Positions 44,949 through 53,604 of a DNA stretch of 64,000 nucleotides are shown piece after piece (within the stretch, counting starts at the first letter, position 1; the number at the start of each line of letters is the position of its first letter). The stretch is from an uncultured Lachnospiraceae bacterium (lineage in GTDB: Bacteria; Bacillota; Clostridia; Lachnospirales; Lachnospiraceae). The position numbers were made by a program, and so were the translations under genes. Below the pieces are notes generated by a model that searched no databases, was not told where the DNA came from, and saw only the letters and a program-made list of their open reading frames with translations. The stretch spans positions 1 through 64,000 of the forward strand of contig CAJTQO010000003.1 in NCBI GenBank assembly GCA_910578405.1, in the 5' to 3' direction.

Positions 44949-45332
44949 ATGAACATTAGGATGCTAAAAGGGAAAATACACCGTGCCGTTGTAACCCAGG
45001 CGGAGCTGAATTATGTAGGCAGCATAACAGTGGATACGGCTTTGCTGGAGGCGGCAGGCATTTTGGAATATGAAATGGTGCAGATTGTAGATGTGGAAAA
45101 CGGCAACCGTTTTGAAACCTATACCATTGCCGGGGAGGCCGGGAGCGGTATGGTCTGCCTGAACGGGGCTGCCGCAAGGCAGGTGCAGATTGGCGACCAT
45201 GTGATTATTATGGCATATGCGGATATGGAGCCGCAGGAAGCGGCAGAGCATAAGCCTTATGTAGTGTTTACCGATGAAAGGAACGCAATAGCCCGGGTAT
45301 CCCGTTATGAAAAACATGGAGAGCTGGCTTAA
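44949..45332 (+). CDS. panD: aspartate 1-decarboxylase proenzyme
   Basis: A 127-residue pyruvoyl-dependent enzyme that makes beta-alanine from aspartate. The self-cleavage pair is Gly24-Ser25 in NYVGSITVD; the Ser becomes the pyruvoyl group. The NGAAAR segment and Lys9 (KGKIHRA) are also conserved. It is last in the operon and followed by a strong terminator, so the cell should make its own pantothenate precursor supply. Confidence 0.97.
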   Translation: MNIRMLKGKIHRAVVTQAELNYVGSITVDTALLEAAGILEYEMVQIVDVENGNRFETYTIAGEAGSGMVCLNGAAARQVQIGDHVIIMAYADMEPQEAAEHKPYVVFTDERNAIARVSRYEKHGELA

Positions 45333-45345
45333 GCGCAGTATAGAA

Positions 45346-45388
45346 AAGATATCCTGTGTCCAATATAAAGCGCACAGGATATTTTTTT
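45346..45388 (+). terminator. terminator of the pantothenate operon
   Basis: Perfect ten-base stem (45349-45358 with 45373-45382), extended by A/T pairs, then a seven-base T-run. Confidence 0.92.
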
Positions 45389-45405
45389 GCATATGGAGCG
45401 GTAAA

Positions 45406-45510
45406 ATGAAACTTTTTGAGGGCGTCGGTCGTATTATTTATATAAAGGATTCAGAAGCATACAGCCAGTGGGCCAAAGAGGAATCCCAAGCTATGAGAGG
45501 GCATGGTTAG
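45406..45510 (+). CDS. possible 34-residue protein overlapping the sigma-factor start
   Basis: ATG at 45406 is preceded by a modest TGGAGCGG site and opens a 34-residue frame (MKLFEGVGRIIYIKDSEAYS...) whose stop overlaps the sigma-factor start by eight bases. That overlap would allow coupled translation. I do not recognise it; it may be a leader peptide or a chance frame. Confidence 0.35.
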   Translation: MKLFEGVGRIIYIKDSEAYSQWAKEESQAMRGHG

Positions 45511-46090
45511 CGATATGCTGATAAATGAGGAAAGGGAGATGGCGGAGCCATTTGCAAAATATAGGGATATATTATACCGGGTTGCTTTTTCCAATATGAA
45601 GAACAAAGCGGATGCGGAGGATGTGGTGCAGGAAGCTTTTTGCCGCTATCTGAAAGTACGGCCTGTATTTGCGGATGAAAATCATGAGAAAAATTGGTTT
45701 ATCAGAGTTGTGATTAATATTTGCTATGATATCCGCAAAAGCGCCTGGTTTTCACGGACGGTAGGGTTTGATGAGGTGCCGGAGTGGGAGATGGGGCATT
45801 TCAGCCTTCCTTTTATGCAGGAAGATGATATGCTTTGGCAGGTGATGGAATTGGCGGCGGCATACAGCAATCCATTGTACTTGTTTTATTATGAGGATTA
45901 TTCCGTCCGGGAGATTGCCCAGATTATGGAATTGGAGGAGGGGACGGTTAAGACAAGACTGCGCCGGGGCAGGCAGATGCTGAAAGAGCGGCTGCTGTTT
46001 GGCAAGGGAGAAGGGAAACAGAAGGAGAAGGGGAAGAAAACAGGGGACAGAGGAAGGAATGGCAAAAAGGATTTTACGGATAAAATCTGA
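45503..46090 (+). CDS. ECF-type RNA polymerase sigma factor
   Basis: A 195-residue sigma factor of the extracytoplasmic-function class. Region 2 is seen in ADAEDVVQEAFCRYLK (DxxQExF pattern) and region 4 in YYEDYSVREIAQIMELEEGTVKTRLRRGRQMLKERL. No anti-sigma factor with a membrane helix follows; instead three unrecognised soluble proteins do, the first 15 bases after this gene. The C-terminus is very basic. ATG at 45503 or 45539 are both possible. It may direct transcription of those proteins (inference). Confidence 0.9.
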   Translation: MVSDMLINEEREMAEPFAKYRDILYRVAFSNMKNKADAEDVVQEAFCRYLKVRPVFADENHEKNWFIRVVINICYDIRKSAWFSRTVGFDEVPEWEMGHFSLPFMQEDDMLWQVMELAAAYSNPLYLFYYEDYSVREIAQIMELEEGTVKTRLRRGRQMLKERLLFGKGEGKQKEKGKKTGDRGRNGKKDFTDKI

Positions 46091-46105
46091 AAGAAGGTGG
46101 CAGGG

Positions 46106-46870
46106 ATGCAGATACAAAACAGGAACAAGCTAAATGGCGTCGGTGACGCTGTGGGTAAGGCAAAGAAGAAAACGTCAGGTGAGACGTTATGGAAAAGCGG
46201 CATAGACAAGACGGTGGATAAAAGTTTTCAGGATAGCCTGAAAAGAAGCATGAATCTGGAAAGTTCCGTAAAAGAAAGCGTGTATACAGAGAAGAATGCG
46301 CAGGCGGAAAAAAATGCGCAGGCGGAAAAAAAAGCACAGGCGGAAAAGAGTGTGCAAGCAGGAAGAAATGTGCAAGCAGAAAGAAATGTGCAAGCGGAAA
46401 AAGATGTGCAAGCAGATAGGAATATGCGAGCAGGAAGAAATGTGCAAGCAGAAAAAAATGTGCAGGCAGATAGGAATATGCGAGCAGGAAGAAATATGCA
46501 AGCAGATAGGAATATGCAGGCAGATAAGAATGTACAGGCAGAAAGCAATGTATCTGTGGAAAAGGGGATGCGTGTGGGGCAGGCAGTGCGCTGGGGGGAG
46601 GAAGTGGATGTCCGCCGTATTCCATATGGGGAATGCGATAAAGTGGAATTGAATGTGCTGGAAGGATATACGCTGAAGGCGAAGCTGGAAACGGGCATAG
46701 AGGGCAGGCAGGGAATGGGCTCTTATGTTTATGTGGAAAAGAAACAAGAGGATGGCTCTGTAAAAGCCTGCCTGTTTGACGTGGCTGGATTGCAGGAAAA
46801 CAGTCAGGATGCGATGGAAAGGATTGCATACGCGGCTGTGTATGGCGCAAGACAGAATGGCCGGACATGA
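46106..46870 (+). CDS. unknown protein with 15 hexapeptide repeats
   Basis: About 254 residues, not recognised. It begins MQIQNRNKLNGVGDAVGKAKKK (basic, no signal peptide), contains a Ser/Lys-rich helix, then 15 consecutive six-residue repeats with consensus N-[VMA]-[QR]-A-[EDG]-[KR] (residues about 64-153), and ends in a folded-looking domain (VDVRRIPYGECDKVELNVLEGYTLKAKLETG ... AYAAVYGARQNG). The repeats are coded by 18-base units. ATG at 46106 has a weak AAGGTGG site. It is 15 bases after the sigma factor and 68 before the next unknown gene. Surface, phase-variation or scaffold roles are all speculative. Confidence 0.8.
   Translation: MQIQNRNKLNGVGDAVGKAKKKTSGETLWKSGIDKTVDKSFQDSLKRSMNLESSVKESVYTEKNAQAEKNAQAEKKAQAEKSVQAGRNVQAERNVQAEKDVQADRNMRAGRNVQAEKNVQADRNMRAGRNMQADRNMQADKNVQAESNVSVEKGMRVGQAVRWGEEVDVRRIPYGECDKVELNVLEGYTLKAKLETGIEGRQGMGSYVYVEKKQEDGSVKACLFDVAGLQENSQDAMERIAYAAVYGARQNGRT
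46295..46564 (+). repeat. 18-base tandem repeat, 15 units, inside the unknown gene
   Basis: Fifteen in-frame 18-base units, imperfect, coding N-V-Q-A-E-K type hexapeptides. Some units are grouped: an identical 30-base block occurs at 46412-46441 and 46466-46495, three units apart, which suggests recent duplication by slippage or recombination. Copy number is likely to vary among strains (inference). Confidence 0.93.
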
Positions 46871-46938
46871 AGTTTGACCAATGCATAATCAGATTATTAA
46901 GAAAGCAATTTTCAAACATGCATTAGGGAGGGAAGAAA

Positions 46939-47829
46939 ATGGTAGTGAATGGAAGCGGATATGCATCACAATCTTATAATGATGTATTCCTGAAAAACTG
47001 GATGGCAAAGGAAGAAAATGCAAAGGCGCAGGAAGGGCAGCCCGGAGTGCAGGGGGACAGCGCACAGGCAGGCGGGGTGTTTGCAGACGGCAGGCAGCGG
47101 AAGGAAGCCGGCACGGAAGGGGTATCCGGCGGGAACGGCATGGAAACAGAAACGGAAAAGGAAAAGGATACGGCATGGCGGTATGGGGCTTTGCAGGATA
47201 TCCTGCGCCATAAGTTCGGGATGGATGAAGAAGAAATAGAAAAAATGGAGGAGAACTATTCCATTGGGGTGCCGAAGAAAGGGGAAGGGGGGCCTTATTC
47301 CCATCTTGCAGATGAAAATGGCGTGATAGAATATAACGGGGTGACATTTCTGGTTAATAAAGAGAAGAACTGGCTTTGCTTAGGGGATGTAAGCAATCTG
47401 AAGAATGTAATCTGTATTCCGTTAAGCGAAGGCGGATGCCTGATGGTGAACCGTGGCAGCATAGGGGCGCTGGGCCGTGCCATTGGTATGTTTTCCCCAG
47501 AGGATGTCAACCGGATTTTAAGGGCATTGAAAATGGATGCCAAGATACAGGAAATGAAGAAGGAAATAGAAGATATGGAGGATGGCATAGGGAAGGGGAC
47601 GCAGCAGCAGTATGCAGACAGCGCCGAAACGGCCAAGGAGGCGGCGGAAAAAGATGCGGGCGGGTTTAACGGTTATGGGATGAAAGAAGAGGAAGACGGG
47701 GTATTCCGGTTAAAGGATTGGCAGCTTGCGCTTTTATTGGGCGAGGACGAAGAAACGTTAGGGAAGGGCGTGTGGCAGGATCCGATTGTGGAATTGGCAG
47801 GAAAGAGGGAGGAAGAGGGGAATGAGTGA
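46939..47829 (+). CDS. unknown soluble protein, second of the sigma-linked set
   Basis: A 296-residue protein I do not recognise. It begins MVVNGSGYASQSYNDVFLKNW with a Gly/Asn/Gln-rich, presumably disordered N-terminus, then a folded domain (YNGVTFLVNKEKNWLCLGDVSNLKNVICIPL ... GCLMVNRGSIGALGRAIGMFSPEDVNRILRALK) and a charged helical tail. No signal peptide or membrane helix. ATG at 46939 follows GGGAGGGA. It overlaps the next gene by eight bases, so the two are coupled. Confidence 0.85.
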   Translation: MVVNGSGYASQSYNDVFLKNWMAKEENAKAQEGQPGVQGDSAQAGGVFADGRQRKEAGTEGVSGGNGMETETEKEKDTAWRYGALQDILRHKFGMDEEEIEKMEENYSIGVPKKGEGGPYSHLADENGVIEYNGVTFLVNKEKNWLCLGDVSNLKNVICIPLSEGGCLMVNRGSIGALGRAIGMFSPEDVNRILRALKMDAKIQEMKKEIEDMEDGIGKGTQQQYADSAETAKEAAEKDAGGFNGYGMKEEEDGVFRLKDWQLALLLGEDEETLGKGVWQDPIVELAGKREEEGNE

Positions 47830-49126
47830 TTTTTTTCATACATATGGTTCCGTATATGGCGCAACCGGATATGGAGCATATGGGAATAACAGGCAGAAAA
47901 AAAATACGAACAGTGTAAAAGGGGCGGCAGGAGTCAGGCAGGATATGGAGGGGAATGCCAAAGCGGCAGGCGCAGGGCAGGGCGGCAGGTATCGAAAGAC
48001 GGAAAGCGCCAGTCAGGAAGCTGACATAGGGGAGGGAAAAGAAGGGGTTGAAGGGAACCGGACGCAGGAATGGATGGAGCAGATTGCGGAGCGGAAAAGG
48101 GAAATTGTGGAGAAGGTGCGCAGGGGGGAAACGGAGCCTTCGATTCCGATTGGAGCCGCTTCTTTTACTTATAAACAGTGGAACAAACTGATGCAGAGGG
48201 TAGACCGGGCGATTGAAGATATGCAGGAACGGATTCAGGCAGAGGAGGAAGAGGCAAAAACGGTTAAAGTAAAGAAAAAAGAAGCAGGCTCTATTTCCAA
48301 GGAAATGCTGGAGGAACTATTGGGGATTGAAATAAAGGGAGAGGGCGTATTGGCGGGAGGCAGTCTTTTTGGCCAGATTGGCAGCGGGGAACGTATGGCT
48401 TTGGACAATGCATATTACAGTATCCAGCCGGCAGGCAGCGGATTGTTCCGCATTACAGATAAAAAGACAGGAATGGAGTATACTTTTGCAGAGGCTGGCT
48501 GCAGCTTAAAACAGGATAAGTCGTCCGGCAGGATATTTTTAATGCCAAGCGGGGATTATGCACAGACAGGCAGTGTGCTGGCGGCAGATGAAACGTTGGT
48601 TTCTTCCATGGCGCAGTATTTCGGGGTAGAAAGTTTGGAGACAGGAGTTTTGTCAGGATATTCTTTTAGCCGGAATGAAGAAACGGGAATAGAAATTATG
48701 ATACCGCAGGGAATGGAAGGCAGGAAAGCGTATATGCTATTCCAGAGCAGGGAAGACGTGGAGGCATATGAAAGGCTGGCGCAGACCTATCAGGCTGTCT
48801 ATCCGAATCTGGCGCAAAATGAAGCAATGGCGAAATTTTATGCGGGGTTGGAGGTGGAAGGGCTTTGCCACCGGACAGCTACCGGTATCCTGTATACCAA
48901 TGCGGATGGCGTCGGATATGCGGATGAGAACAATCCGGAAAAAAACTGGTGGCTCAGTTTACAGGAGCAGACGGGTCAAACCTATGAAATGTTGTTAGGG
49001 ATGCTGGATGATATCAAAAAGGAAGGAAAAGATATAGGGGATATGGGGGAATGGCAGGAACGGCTGGAGAGAAAGCAACTGGAGTATGAAGTGTTGGAGA
49101 AGGAGTGGGGGGTTTGGGATTCCTAA
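47822..49126 (+). CDS. unknown soluble protein, third of the sigma-linked set
   Basis: A 434-residue protein I do not recognise. It begins MSDFFHTYGSVYGATGYGAYGNN (Gly/Tyr-rich tail like its neighbour), then a helix-rich region (SFTYKQWNKLMQRVDRAIEDMQERIQ), a beta-rich domain (MALDNAYYSIQPAGSGLFRITDKKTGMEYTFAE) and a C-terminal helix. It overlaps the previous stop by eight bases. No promoter or terminator is obvious between it and the previous gene; after it lies a MarR promoter. Length, disordered N-terminus and domain order resemble the preceding protein, hinting at a related family (inference). Confidence 0.85.
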   Translation: MSDFFHTYGSVYGATGYGAYGNNRQKKNTNSVKGAAGVRQDMEGNAKAAGAGQGGRYRKTESASQEADIGEGKEGVEGNRTQEWMEQIAERKREIVEKVRRGETEPSIPIGAASFTYKQWNKLMQRVDRAIEDMQERIQAEEEEAKTVKVKKKEAGSISKEMLEELLGIEIKGEGVLAGGSLFGQIGSGERMALDNAYYSIQPAGSGLFRITDKKTGMEYTFAEAGCSLKQDKSSGRIFLMPSGDYAQTGSVLAADETLVSSMAQYFGVESLETGVLSGYSFSRNEETGIEIMIPQGMEGRKAYMLFQSREDVEAYERLAQTYQAVYPNLAQNEAMAKFYAGLEVEGLCHRTATGILYTNADGVGYADENNPEKNWWLSLQEQTGQTYEMLLGMLDDIKKEGKDIGDMGEWQERLERKQLEYEVLEKEWGVWDS

Positions 49127-49131
49127 AAAAA

Positions 49132-49146
49132 GTTTGACCTTCAAAC
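49132..49146. promoter_or_regulatory. FabT-like operator palindrome
   Basis: GTTTGA (49132-49137), CCT, TCAAAC (49141-49146): a perfect inverted repeat resembling the FabT-type site (TTTGAxxxTCAAA). It covers the -35 box of the MarR gene's promoter, so the regulator probably represses itself. Confidence 0.68.
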
Positions 49147-49163
49147 AAATTTCATGGTATACT
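49134..49163 (+). promoter_or_regulatory. promoter of the MarR gene
   Basis: TTGACC (49134-49139), an 18-base spacer and TATACT (49158-49163). The -35 box is inside the operator palindrome. The gene starts about 50 bases after the expected start site. Confidence 0.75.
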
Positions 49164-49218
49164 ATTCTCGGTAAGTAAGGGAAAGGGGATTCGGAAAAGG
49201 ATTGCGGAGTGTGGCGCC

Positions 49219-49665
49219 GTGGAGATAAAGCAAAGGTTAAATGAAGTATTGGTGAAGCTGTTCCGGATGATTAATTCCATTGAGGAGCAGGCCATAAAGA
49301 CAGAAGAATATAAAAATGTAACGACAAACGACATGCATGTAATCGAAGCGATTGGCATAGGCTGCCCAAGGAATATGACGGCAGTGGCCAAAACACTTGG
49401 CGTAACGACAGGAACCCTGACGATAGCAGTGAACAGCTTAGTGAAAAAGGGGTTTGTGGAGCGGGTGAGGAGCGAAGAAGACAGGCGTGTTGTTTTGGTG
49501 TCTTTATCGGAAAAAGGGAAAAAGATGTTTGTGCATCATCAGAAGTTCCATGAAGAAATGATAGACGCAGTCATATCCCAGTTGGACGAAGGGGAAAAAA
49601 GCATATTGGAGAAAGCGCTGCGCAATCTAAATTCATTTTTTATGGAAAAAAACAGGAGTACGTAA
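49219..49665 (+). CDS. MarR-family regulator, FabT-like
   Basis: A 148-residue MarR dimeric repressor. The winged helix is seen in NMTAVAKTLGVTTGTLTIAVNSLVKKGFVERVRSEEDRRVVLVSLSEKG. FabT controls fatty-acid synthesis in Firmicutes, binding the palindrome described above, but the usual fab cluster is not adjacent: an M3 peptidase follows. GTG at 49219 is the likely start; no good ribosome site is visible. Targets elsewhere in the genome are probable (inference). Confidence 0.9.
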   Translation: MEIKQRLNEVLVKLFRMINSIEEQAIKTEEYKNVTTNDMHVIEAIGIGCPRNMTAVAKTLGVTTGTLTIAVNSLVKKGFVERVRSEEDRRVVLVSLSEKGKKMFVHHQKFHEEMIDAVISQLDEGEKSILEKALRNLNSFFMEKNRST

Positions 49666-49731
49666 TAAAATAGAGAATGTGGGATTTAAAAATGAAATAA
49701 AAATAAATGATAGAAGAAAGGGAAATGCAGT

Positions 49732-51420
49732 ATGGCGGAAATGATGAAATTTAAAGATTTACCCTATGAAAGGGTAGTGTATGAGGAGGCGGAGAAGGAA
49801 TACCATAAGATTATGGAAGAATTCAAAGCGGCGGGAAGCGGGGAGGAACAGTTTCAGGTGCATAAGAAGTATTATGCGCTGCGCAATAGAATGGACACTA
49901 TGATAACAATTGCGCGGATTCGGTTTGACATTGACACTACAGATGAGTTTTACGGCAAGGAGATTGAGCATTACGATACAATTGAGCCGAAGCTGGCTAA
50001 TCTGGCCGTTGCGTACAAGAAAATGATGTATGAATCGCCCTACAGGGATTACCTGGAGGGAAAAATTGGCAAGGTTGCATTTAAAAATATGGAATTGGAG
50101 CTGAAAGCTTTTGATGAAAAACTGATTCCGCTTATGCAGGAGGAAAATGCCCTGAAAACCAGGTATGATAAATTGATTGCCGGGGCGAAGATTGAATGGG
50201 AAGGGGATACTTTGAACCTTTCTTTGTTAAGGCCATATCTGACAAGCAATGACAGGGAAGTCCGGAGGAAGGCATACGGGAAGTACAGTGCGTTTTTTGC
50301 CTCCTGGGCGGAGGAATTGGATGAGATTTATGATAAGCTGGTGAAAAACCGGACCAAGCAGGCGAAGGAGATGGGATATAAGGATTATGTGGAGCTTGGC
50401 TATTACCGGATGGGACGCAATTGCTATGACCGGGACATGGTGGAGAATTACCGGAAGCAGGTGAAGGAATCCTTTGTGCCATTTGCCGAAAAACTGCATG
50501 AAGGAAGGCGGCAGAGGCTGGGGTTGGAAAAACTGTCTTATATTGATGAAAGCGTGTATTTCCTGGACGGGAATCCGGCTCCTACGGGTACGCCGGAAGA
50601 GATTATGCAGGCAGGGCAGAAAATGTATTCGGAAATGTCCGCGGAAACAAAAGAATTTTTCGATTTTATGCTGGACAAGGAGCTGTTTGACGTATTGGGG
50701 AGGAAGACGAAAAAGGCAGGCGGCTATATGACTACACTGCCGGAATATGGCGCGCCTTTTATCTTTGCAAACTTTAATGGGACAAGCGGGGATGTGGATG
50801 TCATTACCCATGAATGCGGCCATGCGTTCCAGGGGTATCTGGCGGCAAAGGATCCGATTCAGGAACATTGGGACATTACAATGGAAACGGCGGAAGTCCA
50901 TTCCATGTCTATGGAATTTTTTACCGGGAAGTGGTTTGAACTGTTTTTTGGCAGCCGTACCAAAGACTATCGGAGGATGCAGTTGGAGGACGCGGCAAAC
51001 TTTATTCCTTATGGCTGTATGGTGGATGAATTCCAGCACATTGTTTATGAGAATCCGGATTTGACGCCGGAGGAAAGAAAGCAGGAGTGGATGAAGTTGG
51101 AGAAAGTATACCGTCCTCATATGGATTATGAAGAGGATGCGTTCTTTGGCCAGGGTGGATTTTGGCAGAAGCAGCACCATATTTACCGTTATCCGTTCTA
51201 TTATATTGATTATTGCCTGGCGCAGACCTGTGCGTTTGAGTATAAGGTAATGATGGATGAGGATTACGGCAAGGCATGGCAGAGTTATCTGAAGCTTTGC
51301 AGGCTGTCGGCATCGGGATTTTTCACGGATATGTTAAAGGAAGTGGGACTGGAAAGCCCCTTTGAGGATGGCTGTGTGGAGAAGATTGTTTCCAAACTGG
51401 AGCAAAAGATGGGGCTGTAG
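49732..51420 (+). CDS. M3-family oligoendopeptidase
   Basis: A 562-residue cytoplasmic zinc peptidase of the PepF/oligoendopeptidase group, which trims short peptides. The zinc site HECGH is at about 360-364 (THECGHAFQGYLA), with METAEVHSMSMEFF providing the third ligand. No signal peptide. ATG at 49732 has a good GAAAGGGAAA site. It is 66 bases after the MarR gene. Confidence 0.95.
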   Translation: MAEMMKFKDLPYERVVYEEAEKEYHKIMEEFKAAGSGEEQFQVHKKYYALRNRMDTMITIARIRFDIDTTDEFYGKEIEHYDTIEPKLANLAVAYKKMMYESPYRDYLEGKIGKVAFKNMELELKAFDEKLIPLMQEENALKTRYDKLIAGAKIEWEGDTLNLSLLRPYLTSNDREVRRKAYGKYSAFFASWAEELDEIYDKLVKNRTKQAKEMGYKDYVELGYYRMGRNCYDRDMVENYRKQVKESFVPFAEKLHEGRRQRLGLEKLSYIDESVYFLDGNPAPTGTPEEIMQAGQKMYSEMSAETKEFFDFMLDKELFDVLGRKTKKAGGYMTTLPEYGAPFIFANFNGTSGDVDVITHECGHAFQGYLAAKDPIQEHWDITMETAEVHSMSMEFFTGKWFELFFGSRTKDYRRMQLEDAANFIPYGCMVDEFQHIVYENPDLTPEERKQEWMKLEKVYRPHMDYEEDAFFGQGGFWQKQHHIYRYPFYYIDYCLAQTCAFEYKVMMDEDYGKAWQSYLKLCRLSASGFFTDMLKEVGLESPFEDGCVEKIVSKLEQKMGL

Positions 51421-51453
51421 GACTGGCCTTGGACAAAGGGAAGAAGGAAGGGC

Positions 51454-51492
51454 AAAGCAGGGATGCGGGCATATCGCGTCCCTGCTTTTTTA
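51454..51492. terminator. bidirectional terminator between M3 and DUF885 peptidase genes
   Basis: Stem of seven perfect pairs (51457-51463 with 51479-51485), extended by a G-T and GCG/CGC pairs, flanked by AAA and T-run. Confidence 0.88.
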
Positions 51493-51508
51493 AATTCAAA
51501 TAGCCAGT

Positions 51509-53401
51509 TTACGGCAGCGCAGCGCGCACAGGCTGGAGGGCGGAAAGGGCGGAAGGCTCTGGGTTTGCGCTTTTTAACTGCAGTTCCAGGTTGGTAAAGT
51601 CCGCCGGGCCGTTTTCCAAATAGAATTTGTGGAAGCGGTAATCGCTGTAGGCATTGCCCCATAGGGTGCGGGCTTCCTGTTTCAGGTTTCGGATTTCCAG
51701 ATAGCCTAAGTAGTATTTTAGGTAGTTGGTTGGCTCTTCCACGATGTATTCATAAATGGAGCGGGTGGTGGCTGGGGTGGAAATGCCAACGGATGAGAGC
51801 ATTTTATGTACCTGGCTGTAGCCTGCTCCTTCATAATGGATGGCAATGTCTACTAGGGAATACAGGCTAAGCTGTATTTGACGGTCCAGTTTGTAGATTT
51901 CGTATAACATTTCCGCTTCCGGCATTTTTGCTTTCATAATGGATTTGGCATAGTTATAGGCTTCCAATTCCACATACATGGCCCAGCCTTCCACATAACC
52001 GCCATAGTTTAACAAGGAGCGAATCAGGTTAGTATTGTTTTTCCGGAAAAACAGTTGGCTATAGACGGTTTGGTATAAATGTCCCGGATACCCTTCATGG
52101 GCTAGGGTAGTGTAAAGCTCTACGCCTCTTGGGTTGTTTTTCCGGTTGATATAAATGACGTTTTCATGGATATCATCCAAGGGTGGGGTCAGGTAAAAAG
52201 CGGGGCTGCAGTATTCTTCCAGGTTTTTGGAAATGGATTTTACGGTACACACGGGCATTTCCCCTTCGGTTACTTCTTTTAAGGATGGGAATTCCTCTGC
52301 CATGGCCTGTTGTAAGCTTTTGAGCATTTCTGACGGCTGTTCATAAAGGAAATCATCGGCAGACGAATCCGGCAGCAGAGCAAGGCCGGGGTTTTGGTGG
52401 AGCAGGGCGGCCATGGTTTCCAGATTGTCGGTGAAATCCTGAAACAACATTTTTTTGATGTCCCCAATGTCCCGGTAGGAGCCTGTATTGGAACGCACCA
52501 GATACAGGTAGTATTCTTTTCCTTTTGGATAGTGGCACAGACCGTCCGCATTGGTTCCGCTGCCTTTTAGAAGAAGGAGTTCATCCCCCATTTTCCGGTA
52601 AGCAGGGAGCGTTACCGTTGTAAGAAGACGGGAATTTTCCGCCACATAACGCTTTTTTTCATCTTCCGTGATGATTCCTTCGTTAAGCAGTGTGTCCAGC
52701 CGTTCTTCAAAAGTAGTGTTCAAAAAATGGGTTTCCGCTTCCAGTAAGGAAGCGTCCATAATGGCGTCGCATTGCTGAATCACTTTGTCTACGGAATAGT
52801 CCGGCATGAAAAGGCCCTGGGCCGACTGTTCTTTTAAATAGTCGGCAATTCCTTCCAAATAGGAGTCGGTTTGCTCCAGCAAAGACAGATAGTCTTCCAC
52901 ATCCCGTTTGCAGCGGAAGGTATATTCAGCCAGCAGGATAGGGAGCTGAGACTGGGCGCCGGAGGAAGGGGAGAGGGGATTGGAATAGTAATATAGCTCC
53001 ATTCCTTCCTTTTCCGTTTCCAAATATGGCAGCAGCAGCCGAAGGGTATAGGAGTCGCTGTCATTCAGTCTTTTTCCATGTATGCCATGCAGGAAATCCA
53101 GGGAAGCGTCCAGTTGCCTGGAAGCGTCCTCCTGACGCTCCAAAGAATAGGCAGGCAGGATGGGAGTATAGCCGTTTAGTCCGTAATTGGCCGGGTAAGC
53201 AATATTGTAGTGCATATTGAGTGTATTGCCGGATAATTCGGAAATAAAAAATTCATTGCAGAAGTTCCGGAAAGCTCTGCTGTCTTTTCCGGCAAACAAG
53301 AAAACGGCGCCTGCCAGGAAGAGAAAAGATAAAGCGGCGCATAAGGCAGCTTTATGCCTGTTGGAAAGTTTTGCTAAGTTTATTTGTTTCAATGAAAGCA
53401 C
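51509..53401 (-). CDS. DUF885 metallopeptidase-like membrane-anchored protein
   Basis: A 630-residue protein with an N-terminal membrane helix (about 20-37: LCAALSFLFLAGAVFLFAG) and a large outer domain of the DUF885 type. An HEGYPGH motif near residues 435-442 (TTLAHEGYPGHLYQTV) and a later ExxxYAK helix fit a zinc-dependent peptidase. Start is probably GTG at 53401, with TTG at 53392 possible; neither has a strong ribosome site. Probably degrades peptides at the cell surface. Confidence 0.88.
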   Translation of the reverse strand: MLSLKQINLAKLSNRHKAALCAALSFLFLAGAVFLFAGKDSRAFRNFCNEFFISELSGNTLNMHYNIAYPANYGLNGYTPILPAYSLERQEDASRQLDASLDFLHGIHGKRLNDSDSYTLRLLLPYLETEKEGMELYYYSNPLSPSSGAQSQLPILLAEYTFRCKRDVEDYLSLLEQTDSYLEGIADYLKEQSAQGLFMPDYSVDKVIQQCDAIMDASLLEAETHFLNTTFEERLDTLLNEGIITEDEKKRYVAENSRLLTTVTLPAYRKMGDELLLLKGSGTNADGLCHYPKGKEYYLYLVRSNTGSYRDIGDIKKMLFQDFTDNLETMAALLHQNPGLALLPDSSADDFLYEQPSEMLKSLQQAMAEEFPSLKEVTEGEMPVCTVKSISKNLEEYCSPAFYLTPPLDDIHENVIYINRKNNPRGVELYTTLAHEGYPGHLYQTVYSQLFFRKNNTNLIRSLLNYGGYVEGWAMYVELEAYNYAKSIMKAKMPEAEMLYEIYKLDRQIQLSLYSLVDIAIHYEGAGYSQVHKMLSSVGISTPATTRSIYEYIVEEPTNYLKYYLGYLEIRNLKQEARTLWGNAYSDYRFHKFYLENGPADFTNLELQLKSANPEPSALSALQPVRAALP

Positions 53402-53604
53402 CCGATGCTGTTTCTTTCAATATATGAACGGCGGATAGGGAAAATGACAGGAAAAGCAGGGCGCGGCATCCTGCGCATAAAGTGGGAAGGGGATGCGGCA
53501 GAATCATTTTTAGAAAAAGTCGTTTAAGAATCTGGACTTGCTATTTAAGGTATGATAGACTGTTTTAGAAAAGGCTGACACGCTTTATGTTTGGAGGAGG
53601 AACA

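Noticed and set aside
46295..46564. Regular repeats that could be taken for a CRISPR array
   Set aside because: Units are 18 bases, adjacent with no spacers, and stay in frame within a coding region.
46187..46747. Long open frames on the minus strand across the hexapeptide repeat
   Set aside because: They are by-products of the repeat's composition; the plus frame has a ribosome site and fits its neighbours.
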